Shown piece by piece: positions 44,161 through 52,856 of a stretch of DNA of 53,861 nt (positions are counted from its first letter, which is position 1; each line of letters starts with the position of its first letter). The notes under the pieces are model-generated. The model made no database searches and had not been told where the DNA came from. It saw only the letters and a program-made list of their open reading frames with translations. The stretch lies in contig NZ_WHNP01000052.1 in assembly GCF_009362735.1 (NCBI RefSeq), positions 1 to 53,861 of the forward strand. Direction: 5' to 3'. This DNA comes from Paraburkholderia franconis (lineage in GTDB: Bacteria > Pseudomonadota > Gammaproteobacteria > Burkholderiales > Burkholderiaceae). A program made the position numbers and the translations under genes.

Positions 44161-44631
44161 TTATGCGCCGATTGCGGCGGAAACCGCGCTGTCTTTGACC
44201 CGATCGCTGCGCGAAGTCGGCATAACGATCGCGTCTCCTTCGATCACGACTTTACTGCCGACCGTGCAAACAGTGGACAGCACGACGCGGCGCTTTTCGT
44301 GCAGCAGTTCCTTGATGGTCACCTCGGCCTGAACCGTATCGCCAGGGCGAACGGGCGCCTTGAAGCGCAGGTTTTGTCCCAGGTAGATCGTGCCTGGACC
44401 GGGCAGGCGGCCCGCAATCGTCGCGGAGATGATGCTCGCCGTCAGCATGCCGTGCGCAATGCGCCCCTTGAAGGGCGTCGTTTGCGCGAACTGCTCGTTG
44501 ATGTGCATTGCGTTGATGTCGCCAGATGCGCCAGCGAACATCAGAATGTCCGCTTCCGTGATGGTCTTGGCGAAGGTCGCGCTCATGCCTGGTTGCAGGT
44601 CTTCGAAGTCGTATCCGTTAAGCTCGTTCAT
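44161..44631 (-). CDS. phaJ: MaoC-like (R)-specific enoyl-CoA hydratase
   Basis: A 156-residue hot-dog-fold hydratase. The hydratase 2 motif is present with catalytic Asp and His: FAGASGDINAMHINEQFA; GRIAHGMLTASIIS follows. These are as in PhaJ. It makes (R)-3-hydroxyacyl-CoA from beta-oxidation enoyl-CoA, the feed for the adjacent PHA synthase. GGAAG lies just before the ATG at 44631; an open frame to 44724 upstream has no ribosome site. Confidence 0.9.
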   Translation of the reverse strand: MNELNGYDFEDLQPGMSATFAKTITEADILMFAGASGDINAMHINEQFAQTTPFKGRIAHGMLTASIISATIAGRLPGPGTIYLGQNLRFKAPVRPGDTVQAEVTIKELLHEKRRVVLSTVCTVGSKVVIEGDAIVMPTSRSDRVKDSAVSAAIGA

Positions 44632-45207
44632 GGTTCTTCCGTTTGCTGGGTTGGCGTACAGTCGCGTCAATAGTCGTGCTACGCCATGGTCTTGTATTGA
44701 CCGCTGATTCGGCCTGTATCTCAAGGCTGAATCGTACTGTCAGGACGCGTCCGTCCGATGTCCAAAGCTGCCGATGTAGTGACAAAACATGCCATCGTGG
44801 TCTTCGCGGGAAGAGACGATGTGCGAGAACCGCGAGCCGCCGTCGGTTGCAAGACCGCGCAGTGAAGTACGCGTGCTTCTCTGGTTCGCCTTGGCGTTTG
44901 GGGGCCATCTCATACGCGTTATGGCGAGTATGCGTCGCACGGATCAGCGCGTTTCGAGTCGCCGTAATGCATGGGAATCCAGATGATTTGGTGCATGGAT
45001 ATGAAGATTCCAAGAAAGCAAATCAGTGCGATCAAAACTGAAATTCACGGATGCAATTCTGAAACAACTGGAAATGCACGGCGTCAGAGAAAGTCTTTTA
45101 GATCAGGCGTCTAACGGTGCTCCCATCGAAGTGGCCCGGTACTTGCTCATATGACCGTTCGCATGATTTGGCAGCAACGGACATCAGGTCACTAATGGGA
45201 GATAGCG
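44632..45207. other. Intergenic region, no convincing gene
   Basis: Nearly 580 bp between phaJ and a small divergent gene. The right half (about 44980-45110) is AT-richer. Short open frames on both strands are biased towards Arg, Ser and Cys and lack ribosome sites. Promoters for phaJ (minus) and the small protein (plus) are expected here. Confidence 0.45.
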
Positions 45208-45387
45208 ATGAGCCACGAACTGAGAAAGACGGACAACACAGAACTGGAGCGCAGCGAACAACAGCATGTCGATGGAGCGGGCAGGCATGGTGCGCCGACG
45301 CATTCGCGTGCGAACTGGGCGTGGACGGGTACAACGGAACACTATGACTGGATGGATTCGCACGGGCCATTCGCCAGCCTCGACTGA
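45208..45387 (+). CDS. 59-residue hydrophilic small protein
   Basis: A short frame starting ATG AGC CAC and ending in TGA at 45387. GGGAGA lies 6 nt before the ATG, a good ribosome site. The product is polar, rich in Glu, His and Thr, with a Trp/Tyr-bearing C-terminal half (NWAWTGTTEHYDWMDSHGPF). Its composition is protein-like and unlike chance high-GC frames. No family is recognised. Confidence 0.55.
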   Translation: MSHELRKTDNTELERSEQQHVDGAGRHGAPTHSRANWAWTGTTEHYDWMDSHGPFASLD

Positions 45388-45439
45388 ACCGCATCGTCGA
45401 TTGAAGAACAGGCGCGGCGCGTTCGTGTGATCGTATCGA

Positions 45440-45739
45440 TCATGCAGAATGGCGGTTGCGGTGCGGAAGCGTCCGGTCTTGCGTGATGCGGTCGGTGTAG
45501 CAGTCGGCGAACAGGAATTCGCCCACGGCGCAGCGGTCGATCCAGCCGCGAGACGGCCGCCCGTGCTCATCGCGCGTCGTCAGGAGGTCGACCACGCCGA
45601 TCATGCGGTCGCACCACGCCAGGAGCTGCTGCCAGATGGGCAGCGCGCAAACGTCGAAATGCCGGTGCGCGATTTCGAGCCGTTGGGCCGGGTCGAGGGC
45701 GACGGGCAGATCCTGAAAGTGCGTCTTGACGGCGGGCAT
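45440..45739 (-). CDS. Hypothetical 99-residue protein
   Basis: An open frame with balanced composition, two tryptophans and well-placed hydrophobics (FDVCALPIWQQLLAWCDRMIGVVDLL), more protein-like than the overlapping frame on the plus strand, which is Arg/Val/Gly-biased. No clear ribosome site precedes the ATG. No family recognised. It is convergent with the 59-residue gene. Confidence 0.45.
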   Translation of the reverse strand: MPAVKTHFQDLPVALDPAQRLEIAHRHFDVCALPIWQQLLAWCDRMIGVVDLLTTRDEHGRPSRGWIDRCAVGEFLFADCYTDRITQDRTLPHRNRHSA

Positions 45740-46134
45740 GGCGAGGATTGGGTGGTTTGATAGTAGATGGACTTCCCGAATACAGCCTGCCTACCGGGAT
45801 GGGGCAGCACATGCGGGGCGCGTTGGGTCACTGCAGATATTCTTTGCGGCTTGCGCTGTTTTTCACCTGAACACCCGATCCTCCGTTAGTGAGTTGACTT
45901 CGGATTGTATGTCGGTCCCGCGAAGCGCGAACTTGAGTTCCTGCGCGTGTGGGAATGATGGCTCTCCGGAAGAGCGAATGTGCGCAACGGGCCGACCTGA
46001 GCCTGTTACTGTGGACCGGTGCAGCCAGTTGAAGACCCTCGACGTCTCCACCAGAATGACGACAATGTTCCCAAGAACGATTGATTGCCGGTTGGCCTCC
46101 ATCGTCGGGGACGCGGCTGAATCTAAAGGAAAAC

Positions 46135-46566
46135 ATGAGACGACTGTTCCTCGCTGCGCTCGCCGCCACCTGTTTCGTGACTTGCGTTCGTGCGCAAAGC
46201 AACGCGCCCGGCCCGCTCGTCACGCCCTCGGGCGAACTGCAATTCGTGCGCGTCGACCGCGATTTCGTCGGGATGCTCGACAAGGAAATTTTCGATCGCT
46301 TCGGCGCGAACACGCTCACGCATTTCGATGATGTCGGCAACGTAAATCACACCGTCACGCGCACGCTTGTGCAGACGGATTCCGGCCCAGTGCTGTACGA
46401 CTTTCGCCACCATCCGCCAGTTGTGCAGCGCTCGGGTAAGCGCATGACTGTCAAGCGCGTGTTCTGGCAAGACGATGAAGTCGTGATGCAAAGCTCGCAG
46501 GGCTGGTTCCGATTCAAAAGCGGCGTGTTGACTAAGCTGCAGTCGTCTACGACGACTTTCCATTGA
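46135..46566 (+). CDS. Exported protein of unknown function
   Basis: A 143-residue protein with a signal peptide (LFLAALAATCFVTCVRAQ, cut near residue 21). The mature part looks beta-rich, with HFDDVGNVNHTVTRTLVQTD and a terminal WFRFKSGVLTKLQ. I do not recognise the family. AAGGAAAAC directly before the ATG at 46135 fixes the start. Its stop codon abuts the next frame, so it is probably co-transcribed with the cytochrome. Confidence 0.65.
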   Translation: MRRLFLAALAATCFVTCVRAQSNAPGPLVTPSGELQFVRVDRDFVGMLDKEIFDRFGANTLTHFDDVGNVNHTVTRTLVQTDSGPVLYDFRHHPPVVQRSGKRMTVKRVFWQDDEVVMQSSQGWFRFKSGVLTKLQSSTTTFH

Positions 46567-47043
46567 ATGCGCGCGCATCCCGAACATACGCTCGCCGGCG
46601 ATGGCATACACCCGCTCGCCGCGCGGCACTGTCGAAAAATGTCGGCATTGTCGGCGATCGTGCCAAGGTGCTGCGCGGTTGCCGTCGTAGTCGTGATTGC
46701 GGCTGCAATGCCGACCTGGGCTGATGCGGACACCGGGCGTACCGGTTCCCGGCTGACCGATGACGCCGTCGTCAGCACCTGGCGTACCCTGCGCGCCGTC
46801 GATTGCGCCCGCTGCCATGGCAAGGACTATCAGGGGCTGGCGGCACCCTCGATTGTCGAGTACGCGCGCACACAGAGCCGTGAGATGTTTGTCCGGATGG
46901 TCCTTGACGGTGAGCCGTCCCGCGGAATGCCCGCATATCGCGACAACCCTTTGATCGCTGCGCACATTGACGATATTTACCGGTACTTTCTCGGCCGTGC
47001 CGACGGCACCATTCCCGCCGACCCGCGGCCTGCGCAGCGTTAG
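46567..47043 (+). CDS. Small c-type cytochrome
   Basis: A 158-residue frame with a single haem site CARCHGKDYQGLAAPS and a possible distal methionine in SRGMPAYRDNP, typical of class I cytochrome c. A hydrophobic export segment (CCAVAVVVVIAAAMPTWADA) begins about residue 34. The first ATG directly follows the stop of the preceding gene; the ATG at 46639 would give a more normal signal peptide. It is an electron carrier in the periplasm, partner unknown. Confidence 0.75.
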   Translation: MRAHPEHTLAGDGIHPLAARHCRKMSALSAIVPRCCAVAVVVVIAAAMPTWADADTGRTGSRLTDDAVVSTWRTLRAVDCARCHGKDYQGLAAPSIVEYARTQSREMFVRMVLDGEPSRGMPAYRDNPLIAAHIDDIYRYFLGRADGTIPADPRPAQR

Positions 47044-47562
47044 TCAGAACGGGGTCGCCTGATGACGATGCGGGAGTCCGTTACGTGCGGTTCAAAAACT
47101 CGATTCGCGTTATCTCGCCGGGGACGCGCGTTATGCGGTAAATAGCCTGGCGGTAGATGGGGCACACGTTAAATGCTTTAGCGCTGATCCGTGCGCCCAC
47201 GAAGTGATGTGTGAAATATTTTGGTTCACGCAATACGTGTTCAATAGCGCGAAGCACGTGACTCCGGGAAATTTTGGCGAATTAGCTATCGAAACTCATG
47301 GCATGAGTCGGTCCGTTTTTTGGCGGCCGGGGTTTGAACTCGTTCGTCGGGGGCGTCCTCCTCAAGCAGAGACATCTTGAAGTTGTCCGGGTTTCACTGC
47401 ACAACTTCACTGCACGGGTACTGCGGGTAGCGGTCCATGATGGACGTCATCGACTATCGGAGATATCTCGCCGCAGGTGAAGGATCAGGGATGAATGCGC
47501 GATAAGGAAAAATCCCTCCAGCAATCATCTTTGCAATCAGTCGAGCCGACCGACCCGATCGT
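47044..47562. other. Intergenic region with inverted and direct repeats
   Basis: About 520 bp without a supported gene, AT-richer in its middle. It holds ACTCATG-G-CATGAGT, a 15-bp dyad at 47294-47308; a 9-bp inverted repeat TGAAGTTGT / ACAACTTCA at 47378-47386 and 47401-47409; and a 10-bp direct repeat TTCACTGCAC at 47393-47402 and 47406-47415. Confidence 0.5.
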
Positions 47563-48282
47563 TCAACGCGCAGGCGCTTGCTGTCCATCGGCGACGCGCG
47601 CGGCGCCGACGATCGTGCCATCGGACGCTTCGAGCAGTACCGCCATGTGTTCGCCGGTAACGGCGTTCGCATGCAGTGTGAGCGGCGCGCCGGACCATTG
47701 GCCGATCGGCGCGAAGCTGCGCACGATGTTCGACTCGGTGAGCGTCCGGCCTGCGTTCTCGCCGAGTCCGATCGGCGTGACGTGGCGCGCGTCGTAGCCG
47801 ACCAGCAGTACGCGCGCGCGTCCTCGCCCAGGGCCGATCGACACCGATACGCCGCTGCCTTCGCGAGCGGCGTTGACTGTCGCGGCCGTGACGCCCGTCG
47901 ACTTCGCATCGTCGATGGCAGAACTGGCTGCGCCGCGATTCGAGCCGACCACTTCGGCCTTGCCGTCAATCACCATTTCCGGCGTGTACGCAAAGTCGCG
48001 GAACCGCTTGACGTACTGCGCCTGGCGCGCATCGACGGCTTCGAACGAAAACGGATCTTTCCAGCCGAGCTGGTTCCAGTATGTGACGTGAAATGCCAGT
48101 GGCAGCACGTCGGTGCGCGTGTCGCTCAGCTCCGACAGATAGCGGTCGGCGGGCGGGCATGATGAACAGCCCTGCGACGTGAACAGTTCGACGACGACGG
48201 GACGCGGCCCGGCGGCGAATGCATGCGATGCGAGCAGCGCCGCAGCCCCGGCGCAGATGACAGCGAGAAAACGGGCGGACAT
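47563..48282 (-). CDS. DUF1223 thioredoxin-like exported protein
   Basis: A 239-residue protein with a signal peptide (ALLASHAFA). The mature start VVELFTSQGCSSCPPADRYL is the DUF1223 signature, a thioredoxin-like fold with a CSSC pair. FHVTYWNQLGWKDPF and YTPEMVIDGKAEVVGS follow, also typical. The function is unknown; a periplasmic redox role is plausible from the CxxC. TGGAG lies 7 nt before the ATG. It follows the cysteine-cluster gene on the same strand. Confidence 0.9.
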   Translation of the reverse strand: MSARFLAVICAGAAALLASHAFAAGPRPVVVELFTSQGCSSCPPADRYLSELSDTRTDVLPLAFHVTYWNQLGWKDPFSFEAVDARQAQYVKRFRDFAYTPEMVIDGKAEVVGSNRGAASSAIDDAKSTGVTAATVNAAREGSGVSVSIGPGRGRARVLLVGYDARHVTPIGLGENAGRTLTESNIVRSFAPIGQWSGAPLTLHANAVTGEHMAVLLEASDGTIVGAARVADGQQAPAR

Positions 48283-48336
48283 GTGCTGACTCCAGATGAC
48301 GACGGTATCGTTAGTTCGATTGCCGGCGCGGGCAGG

Positions 48337-49182
48337 TTACAGTTGATCCGTTCCCGGCGCGTCAGGTGATTCGCGTCGGTCGCCGTTGGCGGTGTCGTCA
48401 GCGAAGAAGCCGAGGTACGCCGGCGTGTGCGCGGACTGTGGCGCTTCGGCGGCCGGGTTGGCCGTCGCGCCGATCGAGCGCAGCGTGGCAAGCGTCGTCG
48501 AACGATTCGTGATGACATGCCACGGATGCGGTGAACTCGGCTCGGCATCATCGACGTGCGCGCTTGCATGTTGCGCCGCCTGTAACGCGGCCTGCAGGCG
48601 CATGCGCTGCGGCGCATAGACGGCAAAGCCTTCGTTGGCGAGGGCAGCCGTGTCGTAGCCGAGCAGCATGCACAGATACGCCTTGGCGACGCGGTCGCGC
48701 CGATCCGCTTCACGCGACTGCGCGATCAGGGCAGCGGTGTCGGCATCGACAAGCTGGCCTGCGTGCATCAACAATGGATGGGCGCCGGACCACGCATCGG
48801 AAGGGCAGGCCTTCACGGCGGGATCGAGCGGCACGAAAGGATTGATTTCTGCGGGATAGATCCGGCACACCCGCGGGCGCTGATCGTACGCGCCGCAGGC
48901 CATGTCCGCGCGCAGATGGGGACACGGTCCCGCAAATGCCGCAACCAGCGTCACCGTCACGCGCACGGGCAGCACGCCGCTATACGCCGCGAAAGAGCGG
49001 TGGCGCCGGTGTTGCGCGAGCGCGTCGCGTTCGGGCGGTTCTTGCGGCCAGACGATAGCGTCACAAAACAACTGAACGTCGCCGCCGCGCGCAATCCAGG
49101 CGAGCGCCTCATCGACGGCGAGCGGCAGGCGCAGGTCATGGCAGCAACGGCCGCACATCGTGCATGAAAAGTGAAGGGACAT
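48337..49182 (-). CDS. YkgJ-family cysteine-cluster protein
   Basis: A 281-residue cytoplasmic protein. CTMCGRCCHDLRLPL at the N-terminus and CPHLRADMACGAYDQRPRVCRIYP in the middle supply the eight-cysteine cluster of the YkgJ/UPF0153 family, likely binding zinc or an Fe-S centre. The C-terminal ~90 residues are Ala-rich and poorly conserved in look. Function unknown. It lies 54 bp upstream of DUF1223 on the same strand. Confidence 0.85.
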   Translation of the reverse strand: MSLHFSCTMCGRCCHDLRLPLAVDEALAWIARGGDVQLFCDAIVWPQEPPERDALAQHRRHRSFAAYSGVLPVRVTVTLVAAFAGPCPHLRADMACGAYDQRPRVCRIYPAEINPFVPLDPAVKACPSDAWSGAHPLLMHAGQLVDADTAALIAQSREADRRDRVAKAYLCMLLGYDTAALANEGFAVYAPQRMRLQAALQAAQHASAHVDDAEPSSPHPWHVITNRSTTLATLRSIGATANPAAEAPQSAHTPAYLGFFADDTANGDRRESPDAPGTDQL

Positions 49183-49806
49183 TTCGCGGATTAGCGCGCG
49201 GCAGAGTGGTGGTTCAAGTTAGTTCGTCGGCTGCACGACAACGGTTACACGTCGACAGTCGACAGGCTCCGATGGGAGGCCATCGCGGTCAGCGGCCGAA
49301 ATAGATGTTGCAGAAGCTGACAGGTCCCACACAGTCGTCAATGCGATGTGGGACGAGTCTGCATCGGCATCTTAGCGCTTTGCCGCGCCGCTGCTGCATC
49401 GGAGTGTTGACAGATCAATTGCGGTCTACGATATCGCCGCGCAACGGACGGGAGAAACTGGCGGCGCCGCTCGACGGTCGGCAGTTGTCGACCCCGCAAC
49501 AGTCGTTCGGCTTGACGGGAAGTCAATGGTTGCTTGCGCCGGTGTAAAGGACGTTGGAATGCCCGTAGCAGATGCGGCTATCGAGTACGTCGCCAGCCAC
49601 ACTATCGGCGGCTACCGGCGCTCGCGACTCAATATTTGATGTCACGAGCCGTCTGCCGCCCCTGCTGCCTGGTCCGCCGCTTGTGCTGCCGGCAATGGGT
49701 GTTGTTTGTATTGTCGGCGGCGCGGCATTCCTGCCTGGTGTGTCGCGCTCTTTGACGCGTGTCGACGGACGTCGAGCCCCGCGCATATTCGCGAGCCCGA
49801 GTGCAC
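49183..49806. other. Intergenic region, no convincing gene
   Basis: About 620 bp. Short open frames have chance-like composition. A perfect 8-bp inverted repeat GTCCCACA / TGTGGGAC sits at 49324-49331 and 49347-49354. Confidence 0.45.
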
Positions 49807-49844
49807 CGATGGGGATGATGGGCCGGCACCGATCATCCCCATCG
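49807..49844 (-). terminator. 13-bp hairpin after the thiolase gene
   Basis: A perfect 13-bp inverted repeat CGATGGGGATGAT / ATCATCCCCATCG with a 12-nt loop, 55 bp beyond the thiolase stop on the minus strand. Only a short T-run (TTTCGATT) follows, on the plus side, so it may be a factor-assisted or barrier terminator. Confidence 0.6.
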
Positions 49845-49898
49845 TTTCGATTGCCAGGTTGACTCTGTCTTGCGCGGCGAGCGCCGCGCATCATGCCT

Positions 49899-51086
49899 TT
49901 AGCAAAGGTTCTCGAAGATAGCGGCAATACCCTGGCCGCCGCCGATGCACATCGTGACAAGCGCATACCGCCCGTTGATGCGCTGCAGTTCGTGCAGCGC
50001 CTTGACAGTAATGAGCGCGCCCGTCGCGCCGATGGGATGGCCGAGCGAGATGCCCGAGCCGTTCGGATTCACCTTCGAGGAATCGAGACCCAACTCTTGC
50101 GTCACGGCGCACGCCTGGGCCGCGAACGCCTCGTTCGCTTCGACTACGTCGAGATCGCCGATGGAGAGGCCTGCGCGTTGCAGCGCGAGACGCGTCGCCG
50201 GCACGGGCCCGATGCCCATGTACTGCGGATCGACGCCAGCGTGCGCATAGGCGACAAGCCGAGCCATCGGTGCGATACCGCGCTGCTCCGCCGCTTCGCG
50301 CGACATCAGCAGAACAGCGGCGGCCGCATCGTTGATACCCGATGCGTTGCCGGCCGTCACCGTCCCGTTCTCCTTCGCGAAGACGGGCTTCAGCTTCGTG
50401 AAGTCGTCGGACGTTGCGTCGTTACGCACGTGCTCGTCGGTATCGAACACGACCTCGCGGCCCTTGACCATGCGCGTCATCGGCATGATCTGGCTCTTGA
50501 AGCGGCCTTCGGCAATCGCGCGTTCGGCGCGGCGATGCGATTCGAGCGCCAGCGCGTCCTGCTGCTCGCGCGAAATGCCGAACTTGCGCGCGACGTTTTC
50601 CGCCGTCACGCCCATCGGCATCGCTTGGAACGGATCGTTCAGCGCACCGAGCATCATGTCGATGAGACGCGAGTCGCCCATGCGCGAGCCGAAACGCGCG
50701 TCGGTCGAGATGTATGGCGCGCGGCTCATGTTCTCCGCGCCGCCGCCGATTGCGACGTCCGCATCGCCGAGCATGATGGTCTGCGCCGCGGACACGATCG
50801 CCTGCAGGCCCGAACCGCACAGACGATTGACGTTGAAGGCGGGCGTCGAGTCGGGGATGCCGGCATCGATGGCCGCGACGCGCGACAGGTACAGATCCTT
50901 CGGCTCAGTGGCAATCACGTTGCCGAACACGACATGGCCGACATCCTTTGCGTCGACGCGGTTTCGTGCGAGCACTTCGCGCACGACGGCAGCGCCCAGT
51001 TCGGTCGGCGCGAAGTCCTTCAGGCTGCCACCGAACTTGCCGATCGCTGTACGCACGCCGCCTACGACCACCACTTCCCTGCTCAT
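49899..51086 (-). CDS. Acetyl-CoA acetyltransferase (beta-ketothiolase)
   Basis: A 395-residue thiolase. The nucleophile Cys is in NVNRLCGSGLQAI, the NEAF motif in VVEANEAFAAQ, GHPIGATGA carries a catalytic His, and CIGGGQG the second Cys; all are intact. AFNV and GGAENMS near the centre suggest a BktB/PhaA-like broad-range biosynthetic-type enzyme. It condenses or cleaves acyl-CoA with acetyl-CoA. GGAGAAAAAACT precedes the ATG. Located 60 bp after ETF-QO on the same strand. Confidence 0.92.
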   Translation of the reverse strand: MSREVVVVGGVRTAIGKFGGSLKDFAPTELGAAVVREVLARNRVDAKDVGHVVFGNVIATEPKDLYLSRVAAIDAGIPDSTPAFNVNRLCGSGLQAIVSAAQTIMLGDADVAIGGGAENMSRAPYISTDARFGSRMGDSRLIDMMLGALNDPFQAMPMGVTAENVARKFGISREQQDALALESHRRAERAIAEGRFKSQIMPMTRMVKGREVVFDTDEHVRNDATSDDFTKLKPVFAKENGTVTAGNASGINDAAAAVLLMSREAAEQRGIAPMARLVAYAHAGVDPQYMGIGPVPATRLALQRAGLSIGDLDVVEANEAFAAQACAVTQELGLDSSKVNPNGSGISLGHPIGATGALITVKALHELQRINGRYALVTMCIGGGQGIAAIFENLC

Positions 51087-51146
51087 AGTTTTTTCTCCAC
51101 AGTTGACGCGTCTTTTCGAACGGGCACGGTCGCGCCCGCCGGAGAC

Positions 51147-52841
51147 TCACATGTTCGGATAGTTCGGACCGCCACCGCCTTCCGGCGTGACCCACACGAT
51201 GTTCTGCGTCGGGTCCTTGATATCGCACGTCTTGCAATGCACGCAGTTCTGCGCGTTGATTTGCAGGCGGTCTTCGTTTGTTTCGTCTTTGACGAATTCG
51301 TAGACACCCGCTGGGCAGAAACGCGCTTCGGGGCCCGCGTAGGTTTGCAGATTCACCTTGATCGGAACCGACGGGTCTTTCAGCGTCAGATGCGCGGGCT
51401 GGTTCTCTTCGTGGTTCGTGTTCGAGACGAACACCGAAGAGAGCCGGTCGAATGTGAGCTTGCCGTCAGGTTTCGGATACTCGATCGGCTTGCACTGCGA
51501 GGCCGGCTTGAGCATTTCGTGATCCCAGTGCTTGTGACGAAGCGTCCACGGCACCTTGCCGCCCAGCAGCTTCTGCTCGATGCCGACCATCAACGTGCCG
51601 AGGTACAGGCCTTTGCTCATCCACTGCTTGAAATTGCGTGCCCTGTGCAATTCGGTGTGCAGCCACGAGGTCTTGAACGACTCCGGATAGGCGGTGAGTT
51701 CATCGTTTTGGCGGCCAGTCTGGACGGCATCGAATGCGGCATCGGCGGCCAGCATCCCGGTCTTGATCGCAGCATGCGAACCTTTGATACGCGATGCGTT
51801 CAGGAAGCCCGCGTCATCGCCGACGAGCGCGCCACCCGGAAACACGAGCCTCGGTAGCGACATCAGCCCGCCTGCCGTGATCGCGCGTGCACCATACGAC
51901 ACGCGCTTGCCGCCTTCGAGGAACTTGCGGATTTCCGGATGCGTCTTGTAGCGCTGGAATTCCTCGAACGGCGACAGATACGGGTTCGAATAGCCGAGGC
52001 CAACGACAAAGCCCACCATCACCTGGTTGTTGTCGATGTGGTAGAGGAACGAGCCGCCGTACGTCTGCGTGTCGAGCGGCCAGCCGGCCGTGTGAATCAC
52101 GAGACCGGGCTTGTGCTTCGACGGATCAATCTCCCACAGTTCCTTGATGCCGATACCGTAGACCTGCGGATCGGCGCCGTCGCGCAGTTTGAATTTGTCC
52201 GAGAGTTGACGGCCGAGATGCCCGCGCGCGCCTTCGCAGAACAGCGTGTACTTCGCGTGCAGTTCCATGCCGAGCTGGAAGTTCTCGGTCGGCTGGCCAT
52301 CCTTGCCGATGCCGAGGTTGCCCGTCGCCACGCCCTTGACCGAGCCGTCGTCGTTGTACAGCACTTCCGCCGCTGCAAAGCCCGGGAAGATCTCGACGCC
52401 CAGCGCTTCGGCCTGCTGACCGAGCCAGCGCGTGACATTGGCAAGGCTGATCACGTAGTTGCCGTGATTCTTGAAGTTATCCGGCAGTGCCCAGTTCGGC
52501 ACGGACTTCGCACCGGTCTCCGTGAGAAACAAAAACCGGTCTTCGGTCACTTCAACGTTCAAAGGCGCGCCCTTGTCTTCCCAGTCGGGAATCAGCTCAT
52601 AGAGCGCGCGCGGGTCCATCACGGCGCCCGAGAGGATATGCGCGCCGATCTCCGAGCCTTTTTCAAGCACGCACACGCCGATCTCGACGCCTTTTTCCGC
52701 CGCGCGCTGCTTGAGCCTGATCGCGGCAGCGAGACCCGCAGGTCCGCCGCCGACGATCACCACGTCATATTCCATCGACTCGCGCGGGCCATACTGCTCG
52801 ATCCATCCCTGCGACGGATCGACTTGCTGGTTTGCTGTCAT
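51147..52841 (-). CDS. Electron-transfer flavoprotein:ubiquinone oxidoreductase
   Basis: A 564-residue membrane-associated flavoprotein, full length. The FAD site is VVIVGGGPAGLAAAIRL near residue 30; the ubiquinone/FAD region carries GSHAAIKTGMLAADAAFDA; the C-terminal 4Fe-4S site has CPAGVYEFV and INAQNCVHCKTCDIKDP. It passes electrons from acyl-CoA dehydrogenases through ETF to ubiquinone. It lies between the acyl-CoA dehydrogenase (15 bp upstream) and the thiolase, making a beta-oxidation set. Confidence 0.95.
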   Translation of the reverse strand: MTANQQVDPSQGWIEQYGPRESMEYDVVIVGGGPAGLAAAIRLKQRAAEKGVEIGVCVLEKGSEIGAHILSGAVMDPRALYELIPDWEDKGAPLNVEVTEDRFLFLTETGAKSVPNWALPDNFKNHGNYVISLANVTRWLGQQAEALGVEIFPGFAAAEVLYNDDGSVKGVATGNLGIGKDGQPTENFQLGMELHAKYTLFCEGARGHLGRQLSDKFKLRDGADPQVYGIGIKELWEIDPSKHKPGLVIHTAGWPLDTQTYGGSFLYHIDNNQVMVGFVVGLGYSNPYLSPFEEFQRYKTHPEIRKFLEGGKRVSYGARAITAGGLMSLPRLVFPGGALVGDDAGFLNASRIKGSHAAIKTGMLAADAAFDAVQTGRQNDELTAYPESFKTSWLHTELHRARNFKQWMSKGLYLGTLMVGIEQKLLGGKVPWTLRHKHWDHEMLKPASQCKPIEYPKPDGKLTFDRLSSVFVSNTNHEENQPAHLTLKDPSVPIKVNLQTYAGPEARFCPAGVYEFVKDETNEDRLQINAQNCVHCKTCDIKDPTQNIVWVTPEGGGGPNYPNM

Positions 52842-52856
52842 GCCTGCGTCCCTGCT

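Noticed and set aside
45449..45760. A 103-residue plus-strand frame opposite the 99-residue hypothetical gene.
   Set aside because: Its Arg/Val/Gly/Asp bias is typical of a complement frame; the minus-strand frame looks more protein-like.
47310..47345. A tRNA-like T-arm suggested by GTTCAAAC on the minus strand.
   Set aside because: The flanking bases do not form the five-pair T-stem and no cloverleaf can be drawn.
49893..51857. A 654-residue open frame on the plus strand across thiolase and ETF-QO.
   Set aside because: It is the complement of two clear genes, is biased to Arg, His, Asp and Val as expected of an antisense high-GC frame, and matches no family.
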